From Azorinus chamasolen (Eukaryota; Mollusca; Bivalvia; Cardiida; Solecurtidae): a DNA stretch of 64,000 nt. Shown here one piece after another: positions 18,001 to 26,884 of the stretch. Every line of letters starts with the position of its first letter. Positions within the stretch are counted from its first letter, which is position 1. The notes under the pieces were generated by a model, which searched no databases, was not told where the DNA came from, and saw nothing but the letters and a program-made list of their open reading frames with translations. A program made the position numbers and the translations under genes. The DNA lies in assembly GCA_963576725.1 (NCBI GenBank), contig OY755241.1:31870853-31934852 (forward strand). The letters are read 5' to 3'.

Positions 18001-19901
18001 GACATGAAACTAAAGCATGTGTATCATATCTTAGGCACATATTGGTAAATCACATATAAACAACAATACATTTTATTCATCTTGTTTCCTCGTGAAGATC
18101 TAAGGCACATGGGCACACCAGTCAAAACATTGGTTTATGTGTCTAGCAAGCACTTCCACGTGAGATAGATCCTCCTACTAGGTTTCTTCCAGTATTATCA
18201 AGAAGGTTTATTAGGTTAGTAATAATACTAGCCGTTTCTAATGCATAATGATCCTTAACAATGTAAGTACATGTATTTCAATTTTCTGTAAATATGCATA
18301 TGTTGATGGAATAACGCAAAAATCACCGATAGAATTATACAAATAAGAAAAAAAAAAAAAAAAGAGAAAAATATTTTTGGGGTTATAGTTGGATTCGAAA
18401 CCACGCCATGTCATACACAACGTTATTTGAAACGCTTTTCTCCTACGGCTTAGCCCGCTCGGCTGCGCCATCGATGGTAAACAGTCCTGATTTATCACTT
18501 TTATTAACTTAATCCACCTCTGGAGAAACGCGGTTTAATGAGAATCAAGTCGGAAAGCAAAGATTAATGGATAAAAAATACATTTTTCCATTCTACTCGC
18601 ACGCTAATTAGAGTAAGAAACTATTAAAGGGACGAGAAATGGCATAGACCTAAACAATATGTTCAGCTCCATCGATATATGAGTAGGTCAATCTAAAAAT
18701 AGAAACTGAGCCGACCGTTACTCGAATTTTATACGGAATGCAAAAATCATTGCACTTTGTTCTGGGATAAAATAATCATGTCTGTTTGAATTAAGATATC
18801 GACAATCTGGATTCAGCTGACCCTTTTGTTCAAATTAAATCACGTTTTCTATAAATACTTTAATATCTAACCTCCTTATTGGTTAGTGATAGTTTGACTC
18901 CGTAATTTTTATACATTGTACTCCCAAAACTCGCGCATGCGAATAGCCACAACTCTTCCTGTCCGGTAGACGGCGATATTCTTTTTTTTTATCCCAATTC
19001 AAAACTCCTTGAGATAAATTGTAAACCATCCCAGAATACGCAGACATCCAATTCCATCACTATGGAGAGAACTGAGGGTCTCTCCAATAATCAGCTACCA
19101 CGTATCCAGGTCACAGACAGTTTGTTTGTATCAGGGGTTTTACGTCGATTTACCCCATTCCCTCATATTGACAACTTGTGGCGCTTCTGTAAAAATCACT
19201 TTTTGAAACCATTCTGATAGATGGATCATGTTTAATTGTAGTGAATGGCTGCGTATGACAGGTCAAAACTGTAGGCTACTGCTTCCTAAATTGTATGTTT
19301 GTTTCAGTCGATGACGAGGTATGACTTGAATACTCAGCAGTTACACCTGCGCTTTGCGGACGACATCCCGACTGACACTCTCGCACACCTCACTGGGCCC
19401 CTGCTCGAACAGATCATCACAAGCGCTGCACACAATCAATACCTCTTCCCAAACGGTCGATTTGTTGCAAACTGGGTTCCCTACCAACTTTTACGCAGTA
19501 ACATCCCCCTTATTCTGAAAGAGGACAGTCGTACTCTAAAGGTGACAGATGTAAGGTACGAGGACGATAACATGAAAGGTCTTCTGACCATGTCCAAGAT
19601 ATATACTGCAGCTAATGGAGTACCAGTGTGCATACTTGATATCTATGGGAGTGATGGAAACAGCCTAAGGCGTCACCTCGAAACACAGCTGAACTTCTTG
19701 TGTGGACAATCTTCAGGAGACACTGTTATTTTGGTCCTCAGTGATAGTGGTCTTGAAACAGCAGCATTGGAAGCGTCTATCTTACAACTAACTGGACTGG
19801 CCCAGACCGTGTGGATATCTCAGGATGACTCTAGTGCCATATTCAACGCACAGTTTCTGTACGAGAAAAATGTAAAAGAAAACAAAGAGCGTCTACAGTA
19901 G
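14898..19901 (+). CDS. NAT16: NAT16-like N-acetyltransferase, three exons (copy B)
   Basis: Exons 14898-15065, 16435-16656 and 19308-19901 (stop TAG 19899) are all joined in phase 0 and encode 327 aa. Residues 1-130 form the GNAT acetyltransferase half: IRRATAEDRLSVIGIHGGVY at the N-terminus, GLDYLEDYYNDVF, then the acetyl-CoA loop region GFSGRGFYKQL in exon 2. Residues 131-327 are the NAT16-specific C-terminal domain, with VPVCILDIYGSDGN resembling the NIDAFGSDG segment of vertebrate NAT16. Vertebrate members are about 369 aa; the family includes histidine N-acetyltransferase, which transfers acetyl from acetyl-CoA to an amino acid. Substrate specificity cannot be read from this sequence. 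No signal peptide or membrane segment is seen, so it is probably cytosolic. The upstream start is MDGVEIRR; a 5' untranslated exon may exist. Confidence 0.85.
15073..15316. mobile_element. TA-C element abutting the exon 1 donor
   Basis: CAGTaaaaccttgattattc ... ataatcgagatttcACTG between TA dinucleotides. The hairpin core is 'gtcatgtagaaagctcccta' / 'aaggagccttctgtgtgaca', interrupted by a C14 run. Copy A has no element after its donor. It lies within 8 bp of the 5' splice site. Confidence 0.75.
15430..15530. mobile_element. TA-C hairpin fragment
   Basis: The left hairpin arm 'gtggtagcttaatgcagacc' is followed by 'gtaatacagaaagtcccc'. The right arm is missing. Confidence 0.4.
15905..16165 (-). 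mobile_element. TTAA-1 MITE, reverse orientation
   Basis: It starts TTAAccattcccgtcatata, has the hairpin 'gcaaactgagtagacccaga' ... 'gggtatgctctgtttgc', then the body 'aatggctacaatgtttcacc' and 'aatattcagtaggtattgg', ending near 'cagggaaaggatt'. It lies in intron 1 of copy B. Confidence 0.65.
16170..16415 (+). mobile_element. TTAA-1 MITE upstream of exon 2 (copy B)
   Basis: It is orthologous to 5865-6100 of copy A. It shows 'ggaaggtggaatagtgtagc', 'gaaacagatttttcaaatt', the hairpin 'gcaaatagagcaaaccctga' / 'ctctactctgtttgcagatg' and 'aaggaatgggctaa' in place of a TTAA end. Confidence 0.6.
16435..16656 (+). CDS. NAT16: NAT16-like exon 2 (copy B)
   Basis: It has 222 nt, 74 codons, bounded by 'tatcatacag' and gtaagt. 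It encodes VAFVAALLVDGGDTV, then RAGRVKPGFSGRGFYKQL, the strand-loop-helix that binds acetyl-CoA in GNAT enzymes, and ends AFVLSR. The loop has S-G-R-G in place of the more usual R/Q-x-x-G-x-G/A, so cofactor-loop chemistry deserves a check against family alignments. Confidence 0.85.
16735..17530 (+). repeat. AGCTCACCTGAG-type dispersed mollusc repeat
   Basis: It starts 'tagctcacctgagtcgaagg' and has imperfect internal units of about 150-170 bp: 'tgttcaaattatgacacccg', 'ggcttattagtttttcatag', 'aaaaccttcttcgctgaaac', and 'ttgttcaaattatgacccag'. The same repeat lies inverted at 28440-29660. It is non-coding; the family is recognised from memory of bivalve sequence, so assignment is tentative. 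Confidence 0.65.
17530..18350. other. No gene seen; intron 2 of copy B
   Basis: There is a short palindrome 'ggcttccttctaaaaaggaa' (17570-17592) and, at about 17930-18110, a segment reading 'accaaccatggaccctctcg' with 'tttattcatcttgtttcctc' that may be the reversed 3' end of a retroelement. Nothing else is supported. Confidence 0.4.
18375..18485 (-). mobile_element. tRNA-Ser/Leu-like SINE head
   Basis: Minus strand: A box region 'ggcgcagccgagcgggctaa' then a B box 'ggtttcgaatccaac' about 65 bp later, the long spacing typical of class II tRNAs. A T-rich run (18349-18364, A on the + strand) follows. It may be a tRNA pseudogene; the cloverleaf is incomplete. Confidence 0.45.
18870..19061 (+). 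promoter_or_regulatory. Promoter-like stretch inside intron 2 (tentative)
   Basis: It contains 'attggttagtg' (inverted CCAAT), an NRF1-like 'tcgcgcatgcga' at 18931-18942, 'cttcctgtccgg' (ETS-like) and 'agacggcgatattc', followed at 19062 by ATG and a short open frame. The same combination (palindromic GCGCATGCGC plus CCAAT) marks the likely CDK5RAP2 promoter at 30291. It is absent from copy A. No downstream exon is identified, so function is a guess. Confidence 0.3.
19145..19240 (-). mobile_element. TTAA-2 MITE fragment
   Basis: 'accccattccctcatattga', 'ctgtaaaaatcactttttga' and 'aaccattctgatagatgg' are the right third of TTAA-2. The rest is missing. Confidence 0.6.
19308..19901 (+). CDS. NAT16: NAT16-like exon 3 (copy B, last exon)
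   Basis: The acceptor is 'tttgtttcag'; 197 codons follow before TAG at 19899. It carries SMTRYDLNTQQLHLRFADD, the motif NWVPYQLLRSN, then VPVCILDIYGSDGNSL and the C-terminal QTVWISQDDSSAIFNAQFLY. The final residues are charged (KENKERLQ). Alignment with copy A shows mostly synonymous or mild differences here apart from the lesions of copy A, as expected if B is the functional copy. Confidence 0.87.
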   Translation, partial: SMTRYDLNTQQLHLRFADDIPTDTLAHLTGPLLEQIITSAAHNQYLFPNGRFVANWVPYQLLRSNIPLILKEDSRTLKVTDVRYEDDNMKGLLTMSKIYTAANGVPVCILDIYGSDGNSLRRHLETQLNFLCGQSSGDTVILVLSDSGLETAALEASILQLTGLAQTVWISQDDSSAIFNAQFLYEKNVKENKERLQ

Positions 19902-19989
19902 TATGTGAGAATGGGCGTACATACACAAACAAAAAACAAAATGAAATCAGAAAACAAACAGAGAAAACTCTCGTTTGATCTTGTTACAT

Positions 19990-20237
19990 TTAACCCTTTC
20001 CCTGTTCCATGTCTGTTCCAAATTGCAATACCTTCTGAATATTGATGGGCAAAATAGTTATAATGAAATATGAAAGGTGGAACATTGTAGCTATTTTAGA
20101 AAGTAAAGGAACAGATCTTTCAAACTCCACTAGCAAACAGGGCAGATCCCGAAAATACGCTCCTATAGGATCCGTCTGATATGGGTCTACTCTCTTTGCA
20201 AAGCGTGAAAATGCGTTTATATAAAGGAAAGTGTTAA
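19990..20237 (+). mobile_element. TTAA-1 MITE, complete, with empty site in copy A
   Basis: TTAAccctttccctgttcca ... aaaggaaagtgTTAA. The body is 'gaaaggtggaacattgtagc' and the hairpin 'gcaaacagggcagatcccg' ... 'atgggtctactctctttgc'. Copy A at about 8229 reads 'cttatttaatcgaaaacagc' across the same point, so the element was gained in copy B after duplication and duplicated TTAA. Confidence 0.85.
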
Positions 20238-20239
20238 AA

Positions 20240-20955
20240 CAGCGTAGAGCCAGATCAGCGGCTGCTTGTCTAACGCAGCGTCTAGTGATCAGCGACTGTT
20301 TGTCTAACGCAGCGTCTAGTGATTAGCGGCTGCTTGTCTAACGCAGCGTCTAGTGTGGGTATGCCCAGTTTGTCTAACGCAGCGTCTAGTGTGGGTATGC
20401 ACAGCTTGTCTAACGCAGCGTCTTGTGTGGGCATGCACAGTTTGTCTGACGCAGCGTCTAGTGTGGGTATGCACAGCTTGTCTAACGCAGCGTCTAGTGT
20501 GGGTATGCCCAGTTTGTCTAACGCAGCGTCTAGTGTGGGCATGCACAGTTTGTCTAACGCAGCGTCTTGTGTGGGCATGCACAGTTTGTCTGACGCAGCG
20601 TCTAGTGTGGGCATGCACAGTTTGTCTAACGCAGCGTCTTGTGTGGGCATGCACAGTTTGTCTGACGCAGCGTCTTGTGTGGGTATGCCCAGTTTGTCTA
20701 ACGCAGCGTCTAGTGTGGGCATGCACAGTTTGTCTGACGCAGCGTCTAGTGTGGGCATGCACAGTTTGTCTGACGCAGCGTCTTGTGTGGGCATGCACAG
20801 TTTGTCTGACGCAGCGTCTTGTGTGGGCATGCACAGCTTGTCTGACGCAGCGTCTAGTGTGGGCATGCACAGTTTGTCTGACGCAGCGTCTTGTGTGGGC
20901 ATGCACAGTTTGTCTGACGCAGCGTCTAGTATGGGTATGCCCAGTTTGTCACTCA
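20240..20955. repeat. 36-bp minisatellite, about 20 units
   Basis: The unit theme is 'gtgtgggcatgcacagtttg' followed by 'tctgacgcagcgtcta'. Seventeen full 36-bp units run to 20955, preceded by about three shorter variants ('gatcagcggctgcttgtcta'). Because 36 is divisible by 3 and no frame has a stop, long open frames of 196-274 codons appear on both strands, none with a plausible domain. Copy A has a single ancestral unit at the same point (about 8255-8290, 'gtttgtctgacgcaacgtct'), so the array grew in copy B. Confidence 0.9.
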
Positions 20956-21149
20956 TACGAATGCGTACAATGTGTTTTCTCAGAGAACGGCTCATTTATA
21001 ATAAGTTAATAACCAACAGTAAAAGTCGAATTTGTATCCTAGAAATACCGCATCTATATGTTTATACATACAGAAATACGACTATTGCTTGTTTTGAGCT
21101 GAACATACTAGGTGTGACTTCTGCAGTTCGTCTTACTATATAGGTAAGG

Positions 21150-21275
21150 GGTGTTAGTAGGGGCGTGAGTAGTGTTGCACTTTTAATAACTGTTATTAAA
21201 CGTACTAAGTAAAATCGAGTCTGCAATTTTACTTTGCTTTCGAAGGATCTCCTACCTTCAGAATTTATTTATAAA
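21150..21275 (+). repeat. 'gggcgtgagtagtgttgcac' repeat unit
   Basis: It belongs to the same family as 12817-13290: 'ttaataactgttattaaacg', 'aaaatcgagtctgcaatttt' and 'ctttcgaaggatctcctacc'. Copy A carries the equivalent at about 8735-8880, partly deleted. Confidence 0.6.
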
Positions 21276-21401
21276 CGGGGTCCCGTCTTACTTTAAGCGG
21301 ACAATGTCTTTGGAATGATTGGACATGTCTTGAATAAACTCGACACATTTATAAATCGACCCGATTTAATAGACACGTCGTTTTCAAAAGTAAGTCCGTA
21401 T

Positions 21402-21704
21402 AGGTAAAGGTAAAGATGAGGTTTATAGTCTGGAACTACATACAATGTACATATTCTCCCGACTTCACAATTTACCCCCTGATCACTGGGTTATAAGTCG
21501 GCCATTAACATTCGGCGCCCAAGGCAGCCATGGCTCATTGGCTTATTTCCCTCACAGGTACCCATTTATACACCTGGGTGGAGAGGAGCAAACGTGGGAT
21601 GCATTTTTTGCTCAGAAAAAATCTGATAGTCCGATGGCAGGATTCGAACCGGGGACCCTTCGATCCCAAGTCCAACGTCCTACCACTGGACCACCACTCC
21701 CACC
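21402..21704 (-). mobile_element. Complete tRNA-derived SINE (303 bp) with 9-bp target duplication
   Basis: Minus strand: it starts GGTGGGAGTGGTGGTCCAGT (A box 'tggtccagtggtaggac'), has B box 'ggttcgaatcctgccatc', an anticodon-loop-like 'acttggga', then a non-tRNA body and a short tail of TTTACC repeats. It is flanked by 'agtccgtat' on both sides (21393-21401 and 21705-21713). Copy A shows the uninterrupted site ('aaaagtaagttcgcatgtc', 8884). The non-A repeat tail suggests mobilisation by a LINE that recognises a specific 3' end. The tRNA stems contain mismatches, so it is not a tRNA gene. Confidence 0.85.
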
Positions 21705-21779
21705 AGTCCGTATGTCCAAGGTCAATGTTGCAACGTGAAACGTTGGGTTGCGTGATGTTACATTACATGTATTATCAAT

Positions 21780-22965
21780 GACTGAGTATGTTTGTGTCTA
21801 AACTGTTTACATATGACCGAGTATACCTGTGTCTTGTTAACATGTGACCGAGTGTACCTTTGTCTTGTTTACATGTGACCGAGTGTACCTTTGTCTTGTT
21901 TACATGTGACTGAGTGTACCTGTGTCTTGTTTACATGTGACTGGCTGTACCTGTGCCTTGTTTATATGTGACAGACTATAATTATATATCTGTGTTTTGT
22001 TTACATGTGACCGAGTGTATTTGTATATTGATTACATGCGACATAGTGTACTTGTGTCATGTTTACTTGTGACTGAGAATAAGTATGTCTTGTTTACATA
22101 TGATCGAGTATACATGTGTCTTGTTTACATGTGACAGAGTGTATCTGTGTCTTGTTTGCATGTGACTGATTATACATGTGTCTTATTTGTATGTGACATA
22201 GTTTACCTGTGGTGTCTTTACAAGTAACGGAATATACATGTGTCTTGTTTACATCTGACAGGGTATACCTGCATCTTGTTGACACCAGACTAAGTATATC
22301 TGTGCCTTGTTTACACCTGTCTATGTATATATGTGTGTTGTTTACATGTGCTTGAGTTTACCTGTGTCTTTTTGGCATCTGACTAAGTATACATGTGTCA
22401 TGATCATGTGACTGAGTTATGCATGGCGATTAATTACATGTGACTGAGTGTACCTGTATATTGATTACATGACATAGTGTACCTGCGCCCTGTTTATTTG
22501 TGACTGAGTATGCATGTGTCTTTTTACATGTGACTGAATATATATGTAACGTGTGTATATGTGACCGGATGTTAATGTGTCTTGTTAACATGTGACAGAG
22601 TATACCTGCGCCATGTTTACATGTGACAGAATATGCATTTGTCTTGCTTACATGTGACAGGGTATACCTGCGTCTTGTTTACACCTGAGTGTATCTGCGT
22701 ATTGTTTACACCTAACTGAGTATATTTGCGTGTTGTTTACGTGTGATTGAGTTTACCTGTGTCTTTTTTACATCTAAGTATACTTGCGTCATGATCATGT
22801 GACTGAGTTATACCTGCGTGCTATTTCATGTGACTGAGTAAACATGCGGCTTAATCACATGTGACTGAGTATATCTATGTTTTTGTATATGTGAGTGAGT
22901 ATACGTGCGTCATGTTTACAGGTGACAGGGTATACCTGCGTCTCTGTTTTGTTTACAGGTATGTA
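21780..22965. repeat. 31-bp minisatellite, copy B (about 38 units)
   Basis: The theme is 'ctgtgtcttgtttacatgtg' followed by 'actgagtgtac'. Units are diverged, with occasional indels and word changes (gaccgagtgtacc, gacagagtatacc). It is the orthologue of 8958-9275 and much longer. Confidence 0.8.
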
Positions 22966-23459
22966 TGTATTTGTTTTGAATTAGATAAAACAATATTTTA
23001 AGTGAATTATTGCGTTCTACATTGTATTTACGTATTTCACAATCTGAACGTAGGTCACCTGACGCTCTATTTTCTAGAGCTGTGCCCCTTTTACACAGAG
23101 ACGAACAGTTAGAGCCTTAATACCAACGGAGCTGCAGCCCTATTTGTCAGATGCAAAACGCATATAAGTGTCCTGTCAATCGTATCGATGCATTTCTACT
23201 ACAGATTTCAGAATAAAAGCATTATGTATTACCATTTATAACCATCTTGTTTTATTTTTTTTATAAGATATTTAACTGCACCATTGTGCATAAAATGCAA
23301 ACTAGAAAAACATGTAAACTTTGCTCAACACATTTTGCAAACTAATTCCTTTTCTACATCATTTACGTACGTCATTTTTTATACATCGTGACCTTTATTG
23401 ACTCAGTCAAACTATTGGGAATACAATCATTTCTTAATAGTTCGTTAAACAGTTTAAAA

Positions 23460-24205
23460 ACAAAGTACTGGCATTATCCATTTTGTAATATCTGAATTTA
23501 AAAGTTCATGCTTGATTCAGCTATAGTGACATTAAGCTTCATTACGCATTCAAAATGACCCATCCACGTTTCTGTAGTTATATTCTATGTGGTTCACCTG
23601 TTGGTGTTTGTAGTTTTGAGTAGACCGAGAAGAATGTTGGATAATCTATCTTCGAGGAAAGTTCATCTAAAACCGTATTATTATACCCTGTTTGCTTTGA
23701 ATTTGAAAGTATTTTAATATTTTTTCTCACATGAATACTGTTGTATGTTTTCATGCAATCTACAATTGCTATATGTAGGCAATGATACTTTTTTGTACTT
23801 TCATTTTGTGTGACAGAACACATTTACCATTAAACCAACGTGGGTGTTTTCCCTAAATATAATTTATAGTATGGTTCTGTTGGAAGTGTTTTCTTGTCTC
23901 GTTCAAATATTCGTCAAGTTTGGCCAAAATCTCATTTATACCCATTGCGTCAATAAGTCATTTGCTCCCAATGGATTATTTGCATTTGCTCCACTTATCG
24001 CAATGGTTTCTAAACTACACAATTCCAAAATATTCATTATGGCATTATTTCTTACATGAATATTGAACAGGGAAAGGATGTATCCGTCTCAAAACACGTA
24101 AATTATATGCTTTCCAACTTTTTCCAATAAGAATGCGAATTCTTATTGTCAATAGAAACCTAAGTCGTGTTTAGTGAATCCCCGAATGGTATCACAGCAG
24201 AACTA
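23460..24205. other. No gene seen; MITE fragments
   Basis: From 23460 to 23900 the sequence is AT-rich and without a supported exon. At 23955-24075 there are right-side TTAA-2 words ('gcatttgctccacttatcgc', 'aatggtttctaaactacac') followed by a TTAA-3 end ('tatggcattatttcttacat'). Confidence 0.45.
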
Positions 24206-24209
24206 CAGA

Positions 24210-24381
24210 ACGGTGCGTATTCAAATACTGAAATCGTCATTTCTCCATCAAACCATAGGTCTATGTTGTGGCCACTATTTAGAATCGTCTCTTCGAGACG
24301 ATTCTAAATAGTGGTCACATCATAGGGTTTGGTGGAGAAATAAAGAAGTTATACTTGAAAATGTTTGAATTTACGCACCGT
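24210..24381. mobile_element. 172-bp palindromic MITE, ACGGTGCGTA ends
   Basis: The ends are ACGGTGCGTAttcaaa and tttacgcaccgt. The inner hairpin is 'gaccactatttagaatcgtc' type: 'ggccactatttagaatcgtc' / 'gacgattctaaatagtggtc' around 'tcttcgaga'. Related diverged copies lie at about 60015-60170 and 62610-62750. The superfamily is not assigned. Confidence 0.65.
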
Positions 24382-24464
24382 ATCTGGACTTCTGGTATCA
24401 CAGTCCATTCTTTGTGGAGTTACTCGGTATATGTGCAACTCTTATCCAAGCACCGAGGTTATAA

Positions 24465-24585
24465 AACTTTTTGCTTGAGTCTAAGCTCATTCTCAAGCAT
24501 GTGATTGGTCAGATTCTGAGATTGCTCAGAATCAGACCAATCAGATACTTGAGAATGATATCAGACTCAGAAGTATTATAACCTT
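24465..24585. mobile_element. 121-bp palindromic MITE, AGGTTATAA ends
   Basis: The left end is 'aggttataaaactttttgct', the right end 'cagaagtattataacctt'. The inner arms are 'attctcaagcatgtgattgg' with 'gagattgctcagaatc' and their complements. The arms pair over most of the element. Confidence 0.6.
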
Positions 24586-24684
24586 AGACCATGCAGTAAA
24601 ATTGATGTTGTTGTTGGGTCGGCGTCTCGTTAGGATTCAAACTGTATGCAAATACCAGACAGGTTGCTTTTGACAGAATAAGGG

Positions 24685-24883
24685 TTAACCCTTTACTCCA
24701 TATCAAGTCGATTTTTATTGGCATGTGGACACGGGAAGTCATTTTAGAAAATGTAGACTCATATACATATTAGTTCATATGCAAACAGAGCAGACCCTGA
24801 TCAGACGGCTTCCACTGGAACCGTCTGATCAGGGTTTACTCTGTCCGCAAAGGCGTATATATATATATAAAGTAAATGTTTAA
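24685..24883 (+). mobile_element. TTAA-3/TTAA-1 hybrid MITE
   Basis: TTAAccctttactccatatc ... agtaaatgtTTAA. The hairpin is 'gcaaacagagcagaccctga' / 'agggtttactctgtccgc' with core 'cagacggcttccactggaac'. It contains a short (TA)n run near the right end. Confidence 0.7.
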
Positions 24884-25105
24884 TACAATTCCTCCTAGTG
24901 GAGCATTTTGGTGCATATGTAAAATTCACATTATGAAACCAGTGTGATAATTAGAAATTGCTAAATATGAGCAAATGCTTTATTTATCACAATGGTATAA
25001 AAACTACACAATTCTAAAATTTTCCTTTTGTCTAGTAAATGCTCCATTTCGGTAGATTTATTCAAACAGGCTGGGCCTATAAATAGTCTAGATGGGAATT
25101 AGTTA
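24884..25105 (-). mobile_element. TTAA-2 MITE, diverged
   Basis: It lies directly to the right of the previous element. It carries 'aaaccagtgtgataattaga', 'atgagcaaatgctttatt', 'atcacaatggtataaaaact', 'tctagtaaatgctccatttc' and 'ggtagatttattcaaacagg'. The ends are eroded. Confidence 0.6.
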
Positions 25106-25164
25106 GGAAATAATGATGATAATTGAATTACCTTTAAGAACTAATGAGAGTATTGCACGCTAAG

Positions 25165-25447
25165 CATGTGGAAACATACTGAGATACCGAGTTACTCCAT
25201 ACCATACTCAGATGCCGAGTTACTCCGTCCAAACTGAGGTGCCGAGTTACTCAGTGCCATACTCAGATGCCGAGTTACTCCGTGTCATACTGAGGTGCCG
25301 AGTTACTCCGTGTCATACTGAGATGCCGAGTTACTCCGTGCCATAGTGAGGTGCCGAGTAACTCCTGCCATACTCAGGTGCCGAGTTACTCAGCGCCATA
25401 CTCAGATGCCGAGTTACTCAGTGCCATACTCAGATGCCGAGTTACTC
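25165..25447. repeat. 28-bp minisatellite, about 10 units
   Basis: The theme is 'gtgccatactcagatgccga' followed by 'gttactcc', with alternation of 'cagatgcc' and 'gaggtgcc' variants. It is non-coding. Confidence 0.85.
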
Positions 25448-25496
25448 CGTACCTGACATGTATCCAGAATGTGTGTACAAGTTATTAATATGAAAT

Positions 25497-25530
<34 letters not shown>
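25497..25530. repeat. (TC)n microsatellite
   Basis: A pure TC run of about 12 units extends into imperfect 'tttctctctccc'. Confidence 0.9.
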
Positions 25531-25892
25531 CCTATATATCTCAATATATCTCTGTGCGCGTGCATGTGTGCGCTCGTGCGTATCGAAGAATGAAACGCCA
25601 GGAGGAGCCATTCATAAAAACTGATAAATAAATAGTTTTAGGTTTTACCATATGGTTGCCATGGCCACCAGCACTCCGTGATTAGGCTTATTTTGGAAGA
25701 AGCTGTTCAAAAGGCAATCGTCCTGTGTGAAGTTTGAACCCTCTTGGTGAAGTACTTTTAAAGAGGTTCTTAAACTTCTGTAAATAAATTGTTGACGCAG
25801 AACACGGACGGTTGACGGACGGTGCATGACTCACAACGGACGCCAGGACAACCGCAATAGTCCAGCAAGGCATTTCGTGTCAGTTGAAATTT

Positions 25893-26380
25893 TGAATCTT
25901 TATTCCATAAATACGCCTTTCTGTGCCTTTGCAAACAGAATGGACCTAAAACAGACGGTCCTGTAGGAGCAGTCTAATCAGGGTCTGCTCTGTTTGCTTA
26001 TGATATAATATGGATGATTCTACAGGTTTTTTTGTCGTGACAAATCATTCCTCTGTCCATGTGCTGATATAACAGCTAATTAATACTCATGAAGACATTA
26101 TTTCTCATATGAACATTAACACTTCCCTTCATATATAAACGCCTTTCCCCCGCATTTGCAAACAGAGTAGAACCAAATCAGACAGCTATAGCTTCTGTTG
26201 GAGCCGACTGATCAGGGTCTGTTCTATTTGTTGTTGAAGTTACACTAGATTTGACACTACAGTTTCTACCAATACCATAAACTCCAGTGTACTCAGTAAC
26301 ACGTGTCATTCTAAAACTTCAGCTAATAAATAGTCATGATGTCATTATTTCTTAAATGAATATCAAACAGAGAAAGGATT
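25893..26380 (-). mobile_element. Two adjacent reversed TTAA-3 MITEs, diverged
   Basis: Element one (about 25893-26118): 'ttccataaatacgcctttc', hairpin 'gcaaacagaatggacctaaa' / 'cagggtctgctctgtttgc', tail 'cattatttctcatatgaaca'. Element two (about 26118-26380): 'cttcccttcatatataaacg', hairpin 'gcaaacagagtagaaccaaa' / 'gggtctgttctatttg', tail 'agtcatgatgtcattatttc' and 'agagaaaggattaa'. Confidence 0.6.
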
Positions 26381-26558
26381 AAAGCCACTTCATGCAGCTT
26401 CGCGATGACATAATCACAAACTTTAAAAGTTTTGGACATTGCAAGGTTCCATAACGAACCTCAACAAAAAGTGTTAAATCCTAAAACAAATACAGCTGTC
26501 AGATTTAGTGCTTGGTTTTAATAATCATAAATTCATATACATGTTCATATACATGTTC

Positions 26559-26842
<284 letters not shown>

Positions 26843-26884
26843 GTCTCTGATTTATTCAACTATCCACACATGTTTAATTAACAA

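Larger units (their letters stand above)
14600..23450 (+). repeat. Segmental duplication, copy B (intact NAT16-like unit)
   Basis: This is the direct tandem partner of 2395-11240. It holds three intact exons, an expanded 36-bp minisatellite, an expanded 31-bp minisatellite and, unlike copy A, a TTAA-1 element (19990-20237), a complete SINE (21402-21704) and about 2.4 kb of extra intron 2 sequence. Exon sequences of the two copies are very similar by eye, so the event is not ancient, although introns have been remodelled by insertions. Confidence 0.8.

Noticed and set aside
20282..21143. Open frames of 196-274 codons on both strands
   Set aside because: All follow from a 36-bp stop-free tandem unit. 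Four overlapping frames are open at once, and there is a single ancestral unit in the paralogue.
21640..21704. tRNA gene on the minus strand (apparent Pro anticodon TGG)
   Set aside because: Mismatches occur in the anticodon and T stems, and the sequence is the head of a SINE with target duplication and an empty site in the paralogue.
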